The notes below the pieces were generated by a model, which saw only the letters and a list, made by a program, of their open reading frames with translations, ran no database searches and was not told the DNA's origin. A DNA stretch of 8,655 nt, taken from an uncultured Christensenella sp. (lineage in GTDB: Bacteria; Bacillota; Clostridia; Christensenellales; Borkfalkiaceae). Positions 1 to 3,596 of the stretch are shown here, in pieces. A program made the position numbers and the translations under genes. The stretch lies in the NCBI GenBank assembly GCA_910586365.1, contig CAJUGP010000041.1, forward strand, positions 9,858 through 18,512. The letters are read 5' to 3'. The stretch's first letter is position 1. The number at the start of each line of letters is the position of its first letter.

Positions 1-16
1 TGTGCTCTTCCGATCT
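1..16. other. Illumina adapter remnant
   Basis: The 16 bases TGTGCTCTTCCGATCT are identical to the 3' end of the TruSeq read-2 adapter. They sit exactly at the window edge and interrupt an otherwise open recombinase reading frame. They are best read as untrimmed adapter at a contig end. The genuine sequence starts at about position 17, and the last residues of the truncated gene on the minus strand should not be trusted. Confidence 0.95.
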
Positions 17-302
17 TTTGCTGTAATTTATGTTTATAAAATACGCTGTCATAGTGATTGCGCGAAAAGCGGTCAAGTTTATAGCAAATAATAAAATCGA
101 ATTGCTTTTTTTGCGCGTCCTCTATCATTTGCAAAAAATTCGGGCGGCAATCGTTTGTACCCGTCATTGCTCGGTCAATATATTCGTGTATGACGGTATA
201 ATTATTGCGTTCGGCGTATTCGCGGCAAACTCGGAGTTGTCCCTCAATGCTTTGTTCCGTTTGCGCTGCCGAACTGTAACGCGCATAAATGACGGCGTTC
301 AT
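17..302 (-). CDS. Serine recombinase, N-terminal part (truncated by contig end)
   Basis: This reads as the N-terminal catalytic domain of a serine recombinase of the resolvase/large serine integrase family, which cuts and rejoins DNA through a serine-DNA intermediate. The ATG (302-300) overlaps the stop codon of the upstream repressor as ATGA, with a GAGAGGGG-like ribosome binding site inside the repressor gene. About 95 genuine codons are visible. They contain YARYSS (residues 6-11, candidate nucleophile Ser10), QSIEGQ (17-22), RPNFLQMI (53-60) and DRFSRN (77-82), all hallmarks of the family. The C-terminal DNA-binding part lies beyond the window, so size and target cannot be judged. Co-transcription with a CI-like repressor suggests integration and lysogeny are controlled together. 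Resolvase or invertase roles are not excluded, but the SIEGQ motif fits integrase-type recombinases best. Confidence 0.9.
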
Positions 303-640
303 TGTTCGCCCCTCTCGAATTTTCTTAACAACTCGATTACCTCAATAGTTTGTTCGTCCGTCAGTTTCCAAACGCTCGGCTCGAATTTATCGCTAACTTG
401 TATTGTTAGCGTGTTTCCCTCGTTATCGTCCCAACCCATAAGATAAGCAGGCGTAACCCGTAACACTTCGGCAAATTCAATTACTTTCGTTTGCGTAATA
501 TCGTTAATGCCGAGTTCTATTTTGTTTATGCTGGAACGTGATTTATAACCCAACCGCTCGGCTAATTGTTCTTGCGACATATTGCGTTCGATACGCAAAC
601 GCTTTATGCGCTGTCCTAATGTTTCGTTGATTTCTGGCAT
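299..640 (-). CDS. XRE/CI-like transcriptional repressor (module 1)
   Basis: This is a 113-residue regulator with an N-terminal XRE-type helix-turn-helix at about residues 11-66. SQEQLAERL (22-30) is the first helix and SRSSINKIE (34-42) the recognition helix. The YLMGWDD stretch near residues 66-72 is typical of CI-type repressors of Bacillota phages and integrative elements. There is no peptidase (LexA-like) domain, so release from repression would need an anti-repressor or another signal. The start is set by AAGGAGC at 654-648 on the minus strand. It is divergent from a Cro-like gene across a 160-bp region with repeated operators, and its stop overlaps the recombinase start by 4 bases. I infer that it is the lysogeny or maintenance repressor of the left module. 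Confidence 0.92.
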   Translation of the reverse strand: MPEINETLGQRIKRLRIERNMSQEQLAERLGYKSRSSINKIELGINDITQTKVIEFAEVLRVTPAYLMGWDDNEGNTLTIQVSDKFEPSVWKLTDEQTIEVIELLRKFERGEQ

Positions 641-672
641 TTTTCTTGCTCCTTATGAAAGATTACTTTCAC

Positions 673-701
673 ATTATAAAGCATTGTAGAAAAAAAATCA
701 A
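673..701 (-). promoter_or_regulatory. Leftward promoter of the CI-like repressor
   Basis: On the minus strand, -35 TTGATT (701-696) and -10 TATAAT (678-673) are separated by 17 bp. The spacer holds TTCTACAATG, an exact copy of the decamer in the divergent promoter, at the same 4-10-3 spacing. The transcript would start about 20-30 bases before the repressor ribosome binding site. A 19-bp operator covers both the -35 and the decamer, which points to autorepression. Confidence 0.75.
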
Positions 702-703
702 CA
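685..703 (-). promoter_or_regulatory. Operator O3 of module 1
   Basis: On the minus strand the site reads TGTTGATTTTTTTTCTACA. It is one of four 19-bp copies of an imperfect palindrome with arms TGTAGAT and ATCTACA. It overlaps the -35 element and spacer of the repressor promoter. Its left half departs from the palindrome (TTGA instead of TAGA) exactly where the -35 hexamer needs TTGA. Confidence 0.7.
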
Positions 704-718
704 AAAATTGCTTAAAAT

Positions 719-737
719 CGTTGACTTTAATTCTACA
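719..737 (+). promoter_or_regulatory. Operator O2 of module 1
   Basis: The site reads CGTTGACTTTAATTCTACA and matches O3 at 15 of 19 positions. It covers the -35 hexamer and part of the spacer of the rightward promoter. The distances between operator centres (about 34 bp O3-O2 and 38 bp O2-O1) put the three sites on roughly similar helical faces, as in tripartite phage operators. Confidence 0.7.
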
Positions 738-749
738 ATGGTATATAAT
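721..749 (+). promoter_or_regulatory. Rightward early promoter of module 1
   Basis: TTGACT (721-726), a 17-bp spacer and TATAAT (744-749) make a near-consensus sigma-A promoter. The expected start is at about 756, immediately before operator O1. It reads into the Cro-like gene and the following small genes. Confidence 0.85.
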
Positions 750-756
750 GCCCGTA

Positions 757-775
757 TGTAGATTTATAATCTACA
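757..775 (+). promoter_or_regulatory. Operator O1 of module 1 (perfect arms)
   Basis: TGTAGATTTATAATCTACA has perfect 7-bp inverted arms around a 5-bp centre. It lies at about +1 to +19 of the rightward transcript, upstream of the AAGGAGG ribosome binding site at 784-790. It is the most symmetric copy and therefore the likely highest-affinity site. Whether CI, Cro or both bind it is inference. Confidence 0.78.
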
Positions 776-800
776 AATAAAACAAGGAGGCAAGCGAATT

Positions 801-1034
801 ATGACGGACACATTAAAGTTGAAGGCTCTTATTGTGGAACACGGCTACACGCAAAAGGACGTTGCAAAAATGCTCGGTCTTTCGGCGCAAAGTCTAAACA
901 AAAAGATACATAATAAGACCGAGTTCAAGGCAAGCGAAATTAGTAGGCTTTGCGCCGTTTTCGGCATAGAGAACGGCACGACTATTTTTTTTGCTAACCG
1001 TGTAGATTTTAGTTCTACAAGCGCACAATGTTAG
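801..1034 (+). CDS. Cro-like HTH regulator, DUF739-type
   Basis: This is a 77-residue protein with a helix-turn-helix at about residues 16-36 (YTQKDVAKMLGLS, then recognition segment AQSLNKKI). It is followed by a KTEFKASEISRLCAVF stretch (39-54) that I recognise from DUF739, the Cro-like family of phages and integrative elements of Bacillota. AAGGAGG at 784-790 sets the start. It is the first gene of the rightward transcript and divergent from the CI-like repressor. This suggests the early-phase antagonist of that repressor. Its last codons contain a fourth copy of the switch operator (1001-1019), and its end overlaps the next start by 7 bases. Confidence 0.85.
   Translation: MTDTLKLKALIVEHGYTQKDVAKMLGLSAQSLNKKIHNKTEFKASEISRLCAVFGIENGTTIFFANRVDFSSTSAQC
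1001..1019 (+). promoter_or_regulatory. Intragenic operator O4 of module 1
   Basis: TGTAGATTTTAGTTCTACA lies inside the 3' end of the Cro-like gene and matches O1 at 15 of 19 positions, with both arms nearly intact. It could be a remote or looping site for the switch regulators, or a roadblock on the rightward transcript. No convincing promoter overlaps it. Confidence 0.6.
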
Positions 1035-1219
1035 ACTTTGTGCAAATCGGTATCATTGCATACCGCAACCCACAAACGGGCGAATATTCGCCCTCAATGC
1101 CTATTTATAAACCGAATACCGCCGATATTGCAAAAGCGATAGAAAAGCGGCAAGCGGCTTTTGATAGGCTACTCGCCGACGAATATATAAATTCGTTAGC
1201 AAACAAAAAATCAAATTAA
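1028..1219 (+). CDS. Small hypothetical protein of the module 1 early operon
   Basis: This is a 63-residue protein with no family I recognise. Its ATG lies 7 bases inside the end of the Cro-like gene and lacks a clear ribosome binding site, so translation probably relies on coupling to the gene before. The N-terminal part (FVQIGIIAYRNPQTGEY) looks beta-rich. The C-terminal half (about 34-58) is charged and probably helical, with AKAIEKRQAAFDRLLADEY. There are no membrane segments or cysteines. It is followed by a spacer with AAAGGAG (about 1219-1225) for the next gene. An unrelated start downstream is not visible. Confidence 0.6.
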   Translation: MLDFVQIGIIAYRNPQTGEYSPSMPIYKPNTADIAKAIEKRQAAFDRLLADEYINSLANKKSN

Positions 1220-1236
1220 AAAGGAGTTTTCAAACT

Positions 1237-1512
1237 ATGAATTATCAAGGACAAGGCAAGTTAATAGGTTATCGCACCTATACCAAAGACAACGAGCAAA
1301 AACACGTTTACAATATCTTAAACGGTACTCTCGACAGCAAAACGGGGTTATATTCGGAGTGCGAATATATAACCGTTGTACAGTCGGAACAAACGCTTTC
1401 CGAATTGAAACCGCAAGAGGTTCGGTTTGAGGTGCAAGCAACGAATTTCGGCGGACAAGTACGCAACCGTTATATGAACGTAACGCCCATTGCGAAAGGG
1501 GGTAAAGTATGA
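1237..1512 (+). CDS. Small beta-rich protein, possible ssDNA-binding protein
   Basis: This 91-residue protein sits behind a good AAGGAG site. Alternating hydrophobic and polar segments (KLIGYRTYT, KHVYNILNG, CEYITVVQ, EVRFEVQA, RYMNVTPIA) suggest a compact beta-barrel. Size, predicted topology and a place in the same strand as a rolling-circle initiator fit a small OB-fold ssDNA-binding protein, the role that gene V protein plays in filamentous phages. This role is inference: no diagnostic motif is visible. It overlaps the next gene by 4 bases (ATGA), so the three genes from here to 1990 are probably translated together. The alternative is an uncharacterised regulator of replication. Confidence 0.72.
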   Translation: MNYQGQGKLIGYRTYTKDNEQKHVYNILNGTLDSKTGLYSECEYITVVQSEQTLSELKPQEVRFEVQATNFGGQVRNRYMNVTPIAKGGKV

Positions 1513-1760
1513 CGGAAAAGGAATTAGCCAAACAAATGGCAGAAACCGCCGAGATGTCTTTTAACAATATCGTTCCCGATTACAAAGGCGCGATAATGGA
1601 CTATCAAGGTTATTTCGGCAATGGTAAATACGATTTGCGGCGTTTTGCGGAAGAGTGCGAAAAACTCGGTTATGACGTGTTACCACTCGAACAAACACCG
1701 TATGCGGTAATGCCGTTAGTCGGCAAACTTGTAGTTGAAAAGCGGAGGGCAACAAAATGA
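1509..1760 (+). CDS. Small hypothetical protein, module 1 early operon
   Basis: This is an 83-residue protein of unknown function, coupled by ATGA overlaps to both neighbours. It starts with a charged helical segment (TEKELAKQMAETAEMSF). It then has KYDLRRFAEECEKLGYDVLPLEQTPYAVMPLVGKLVVEKRR, which reads as helix-strand-strand. A purine-rich AAAGGGGG at 1496-1503 within the end of the upstream gene serves as ribosome binding site. No membrane segment, signal peptide or metal-binding cluster is visible. Its place between the possible ssDNA-binding protein and the replication region suggests an accessory replication or copy-control role, which is a guess from context only. Confidence 0.65.
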   Translation: MTEKELAKQMAETAEMSFNNIVPDYKGAIMDYQGYFGNGKYDLRRFAEECEKLGYDVLPLEQTPYAVMPLVGKLVVEKRRATK

Positions 1761-1990
1761 AAATCTTAAAAACAAAACAAAATATATCGGCGCATATTGC
1801 GCTTGCATACTTGGGCGGTTTGCGTACAAACGCCGCCGACCTCTTTCAAGATGCCGAATATAATCGCACTTTCAAGGCTTTGGAAAATTGCATTAACGAT
1901 ATGCTCGATTTGCCTTATGACGGCGATATAATCGACGAATATATTATCGTCGAACAAGAGGACACGAACACACCGCCCAACAGCGATTGA
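1757..1990 (+). CDS. Small acidic hypothetical protein, last gene before the origin region
   Basis: This 77-residue protein has an acidic C-terminal tail (DIIDEYIIVEQEDTNTPPNSD). The middle (ADLFQDAEYNRTFKALENCINDMLDL) looks helical. I recognise no family. It overlaps the previous gene by ATGA. The GCGGAGGG just upstream (1742-1749) is a plausible ribosome binding site. Its stop codon lies inside a 13-bp sequence (1984-1996) that recurs 110 bp downstream in the non-coding replication region, so the gene end may have been part of a local duplication. Confidence 0.6.
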   Translation: MKILKTKQNISAHIALAYLGGLRTNAADLFQDAEYNRTFKALENCINDMLDLPYDGDIIDEYIIVEQEDTNTPPNSD

Positions 1991-2106
1991 CCTTTTAGAT
2001 TGCAAGAGGCAAGAGAAAAGGCAACGACAACCGAAAAAGCAAGAGAGCGGTTTTTTGCGCTATACTCTAAAACCCGAAAGCAACCCGAAAAGTCGATTGA
2101 CCTTTT
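1984..2106 (+). repeat. Direct repeat pair CGATTGACCTTTT
   Basis: The 13-bp sequence CGATTGACCTTTT occurs at 1984-1996 and 2094-2106, each followed by a similar heptamer (AGATTGC and GAGTTGC). The second copy is the apex of the 2074-2119 hairpin. The spacing of 110 bp and the location at the edge of the presumed origin region make them candidate initiator-binding iterons, but two copies are too few to be confident. Confidence 0.45.
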
Positions 2107-2119
2107 GAGTTGCTTTCGG
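2074..2119 (+). repeat. Hairpin with 11-bp perfect arms
   Basis: CCGAAAGCAAC (2074-2084) and GTTGCTTTCGG (2109-2119) are perfect inverted repeats. Inside them AAAAG and CTTTT can extend the stem around an internal loop. There is no T-run after the stem, so it is not a typical terminator. It is better seen as a structural element of the origin region. Confidence 0.7.
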
Positions 2120-2147
2120 CACGAAAAAGCCAGCGCAAAAAATGGGG

Positions 2148-2226
2148 ACTGTCAAGGGCAAAAGCAAAAAGTTTTTCGTATAAGCAACTGCATTATGCCG
2201 AAAAAGTTTTTGCGACCCTTGACAGT
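2148..2226 (+). repeat. 79-nt long imperfect hairpin
   Basis: ACTGTCAAGGG (2148-2158) pairs with CCCTTGACAGT (2216-2226). GCAAAAAGTTTTTCG (2164-2178) pairs with CGAAAAAGTTTTTGC (2199-2213) with one mismatch at the centre. ATAAGC can pair with GCATTAT at the tip. The stem thus runs nearly the full length with one small internal loop. The shape resembles packaging or single-strand-origin hairpins of ssDNA replicons. The assignment is inference, but the structure is directly visible. Confidence 0.8.
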
Positions 2227-2284
2227 ACGCAAGCGAACGACAGCAGAACGGCAACGCCGGACGGGCGAAAAGAACAAACCCACG

Positions 2285-2380
2285 CCGCGCCCCTCTCGAA
2301 TCGGAACGCGAACGCGGACGCGAGCGACGGCGGCTCGCCCCGCCGCGCCGCGTCGCGCCCGACCGAGAGAGGCGGCGCGG
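2285..2380 (+). repeat. 96-nt GC-rich hairpin or cruciform
   Basis: CCGCGC (2285-2290) pairs with GCGCGG (2375-2380). CTCTCG (2293-2298) pairs with CGAGAG (2364-2369). TCGG (2301-2304) pairs with CCGA (2359-2362). CGCGA (2307-2311) pairs with TCGCG (2353-2357), and CGCGG (2313-2317) with CCGCG (2348-2352). Single-base bulges separate the blocks. A TTTT follows at 2381-2384, so it could also end transcription coming from the early operon. Its base composition differs sharply from all flanking DNA. Confidence 0.7.
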
Positions 2381-2389
2381 TTTTCGCCT

Positions 2390-2412
2390 CGCGTGTACGC
2401 GCGCACGCGCGC
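2390..2412. other. Alternating purine-pyrimidine tract (Z-DNA-prone)
   Basis: All 23 bases strictly alternate pyrimidine and purine and are mostly CG and CA/TG steps. Such tracts are known to adopt left-handed DNA readily under negative supercoiling. It sits between the GC-rich hairpin and the rep leader. Confidence 0.55.
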
Positions 2413-2460
2413 TACTTGACATTAAGCACACAAGTGGAACACGCAAGCATTTAGGCATTA

Positions 2461-2476
2461 TTCCCGACGTCGGGAA
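2461..2476. promoter_or_regulatory. Perfect 16-bp palindrome in the rep leader
   Basis: TTCCCGACGTCGGGAA is its own reverse complement and ends 11 bases before the rep ribosome binding site. Perfect dyads of this size just ahead of an initiator gene are typical dimer-binding operators. Autoregulation by Rep, or an initiator recognition site, are both plausible. In RNA it could form a hairpin, but without a usable loop. Confidence 0.6.
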
Positions 2477-2499
2477 AATCTATCAACGGGAGGTATTAT

Positions 2500-3375
2500 T
2501 TGAGTTACAAAGTTTCCTTTGTAACAAAGAAAACATACATTGACGGAACGGAAAAAATAACGGTTAAAAATGGCTACTTGACCAACCACGAAAAGGCACA
2601 ACGGACAAAGCGGCGCAATCAGTTGAAAAAGGAATTAGAACGGCAAAGCATTATGCAAACGGGGCAATTATCTTTTGACAGCCTCGAACGCGAACAAGAA
2701 CGATTAGCGGAGTTTGAAAAAAAGTATGCGCCAAAATTAAGCAATGCGGTTAGGTCAATGAATAGGAGCAAAAACAATCTAATGGACATACTACGTTGCA
2801 ATACTTTCGATTTCTTTGTTACGCTCACATTCGACGATACAAAACTAAACAACACATACGACGATACGCAAACGCGCAATGCGTTTCGTAAGTGGCGAAA
2901 ATCGGTTAAACGGTCTTTCCCCGATATGGTGTATATAGCCATAGAGGAATACCAAAAGCGCGGCGTATTGCATTATCATTTGTTAGTCGGCAATGTTACC
3001 GCTGACGAACTCGGACTTGTAAACAGCGGCAAAAAGGTACGGCGCGGACGGTGCAAGGGTCAACCGATTTTCAATGTTACAAAATGGCAATACGGTTTTA
3101 GCACCGTAACGCAAATACTCGATACCGAGGCGGTCAAATTCTACTTGTCAAAGTATCTTACCAAAGGGCAAGCCGACCCCCGATTTTTCGGCAAAAAGCG
3201 GTATTTCACAAGTCAAAACATTAACCGCCCGACAGTAGAAAAAGCGTGCTTTCCGTGCAATGAACAGTTCGACATATTCAATAGCATTTTGAAAGAGGAC
3301 TACAACATTGACTACGAGGACGCAAGCAAAGAATATACCGTATTGAGTACCAAAAAAGAAAATAGCCAGCCTTAA
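2500..3375 (+). CDS. rep: Rolling-circle replication initiator (HUH endonuclease, G2P/ORF2-like)
   Basis: This is a 291-residue initiator that would nick one strand at the origin through a tyrosine and stay bound to the 5' end during rolling-circle replication. The three HUH motifs are in order: FFVTLTF (residues 105-111, motif 1), GVLHYHLLV with H158 and H160 (metal-binding motif 2), and KFYLSKYLTK with Y215 and Y219 (motif 3, candidate nucleophiles). A basic, coiled-coil-prone N-terminal region (about 29-75) precedes the catalytic domain. It resembles the REP_ORF2/G2P type found in filamentous phages and small integrative replicons. There is no helicase domain, so a host helicase would be needed. 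The start is TTG at 2500, set by GGGAGG at 2488-2493; no nearer ATG has such a site. The stop codon is inside the loop of a terminator hairpin. Confidence 0.92.
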   Translation: MSYKVSFVTKKTYIDGTEKITVKNGYLTNHEKAQRTKRRNQLKKELERQSIMQTGQLSFDSLEREQERLAEFEKKYAPKLSNAVRSMNRSKNNLMDILRCNTFDFFVTLTFDDTKLNNTYDDTQTRNAFRKWRKSVKRSFPDMVYIAIEEYQKRGVLHYHLLVGNVTADELGLVNSGKKVRRGRCKGQPIFNVTKWQYGFSTVTQILDTEAVKFYLSKYLTKGQADPRFFGKKRYFTSQNINRPTVEKACFPCNEQFDIFNSILKEDYNIDYEDASKEYTVLSTKKENSQP

Positions 3376-3390
3376 CGGTTGGCTATTATT
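3361..3390. terminator. Intrinsic terminator overlapping the rep stop codon
   Basis: The stem AATAGCCAGCC (3361-3371) and GGTTGGCTATT (3377-3387) has 11 bp with one G-T wobble and a 5-base loop that contains the rep stop codon. An A-run precedes it and a T-rich ATTATTATA follows, so it could work in both directions. It would insulate rep from the attachment region. Confidence 0.85.
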
Positions 3391-3393
3391 ATA

Positions 3394-3407
3394 CCAAATT
3401 TGCCCTC
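3394..3407 (-). promoter_or_regulatory. Candidate arm-type integrase site, inverted copy
   Basis: On the minus strand GAGGGCAAATTTGG matches GGGGGCAAATTGGG (3574-3587) at 12 of 14 positions, in inverted orientation and on the other side of the tRNA-derived core. Tyrosine integrases with an N-terminal arm-binding domain use such flanking sites. The short length leaves room for chance. Confidence 0.45.
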
Positions 3408-3446
3408 GAATACAAAATATTTAACGAGTTCTAATTTGGCGTGTTT

Positions 3447-3471
3447 TGGCGGAGCGGGTGGGATTCGAACC
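3447..3471 (-). other. tRNA 3'-end fragment, candidate attachment core
   Basis: Read on the minus strand this is the T-loop GGTTCGAAT, the T-stem strand CCCAC, the acceptor strand CCGCTCC, a G discriminator and CCA. The opposite T-stem strand and the 5' half of a tRNA are absent: no GGAGCGG partner occurs within tRNA distance. It is therefore a 3' fragment, not a tRNA gene. The G discriminator and acceptor fit a serine or aspartate tRNA, but the isotype cannot be fixed. The neighbouring tyrosine integrase, a class that commonly targets tRNA 3' ends, makes it the probable att core. Confidence 0.8.
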
Positions 3472-3571
3472 TGAATAAATCGCTGAACCGCCTTAAAAAT
3501 GAGAAAAAACAGCCTATTCTGCACGATAATCTAATGATTTCGGGTTTATGAGATAAAGCAAATAGTAGAAT

Positions 3572-3593
3572 TTGGGGGCAAATTGGGGGCAAA
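3572..3593 (+). repeat. Tandem 11-bp repeat, candidate arm-type integrase sites
   Basis: TTGGGGGCAAA occurs twice back to back (3572-3582 and 3583-3593), four bases beyond the integrase stop codon and about 100 bp from the tRNA-derived core. One helical turn per copy suits side-by-side binding of two protomers. Position and repetition suggest binding sites for the integrase N-terminal domain. Confidence 0.65.
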
Positions 3594-3596
3594 CCC

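Larger units (their letters stand above)
1991..2499 (+). other. Structured non-coding region, candidate rolling-circle origin
   Basis: About 510 bases separate the early operon from the HUH initiator. Frames that stay open here are rich in Arg, Ala, Pro and Thr, have no ribosome binding site, and run through hairpins, so I call no gene. The contents in order are: a direct repeat, a hairpin at 2074-2119, a 79-nt hairpin at 2148-2226, a GC-rich 96-nt hairpin at 2285-2380, an alternating purine-pyrimidine tract at 2390-2412 and a 16-bp palindrome at 2461-2476. Rolling-circle replicons and filamentous phages carry their double-strand origin, single-strand origin and packaging hairpin in exactly such an intergenic region beside rep. 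The exact nick site cannot be read from the sequence. Confidence 0.6.

Noticed and set aside
307..320. 14-bp exact repeat CGCCCCTCTCGAAT at 307-320 and 2288-2301
   Set aside because: One such match is not far from chance in 8.6 kb. One copy is the repressor end with the recombinase ribosome binding site, the other a hairpin arm, with no similarity beyond.
2000..2419. Open frames of 114-139 codons on both strands across the GC-rich region
   Set aside because: They are open because the region is GC-rich and stop-poor. The products are Arg/Ala/Pro/Thr-rich, lack ribosome binding sites, overlap each other on both strands and run through long hairpins.
2416..2421. TTGACA as -35 of a rep promoter
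   Set aside because: No acceptable -10 hexamer lies 16-18 bp downstream; the sequence there is ACACGC.
3447..3540. A complete tRNA gene on the minus strand
   Set aside because: Only the T-loop, one T-stem strand, acceptor 3' strand and CCA are present. There is no matching 5' acceptor strand or anticodon arm upstream.
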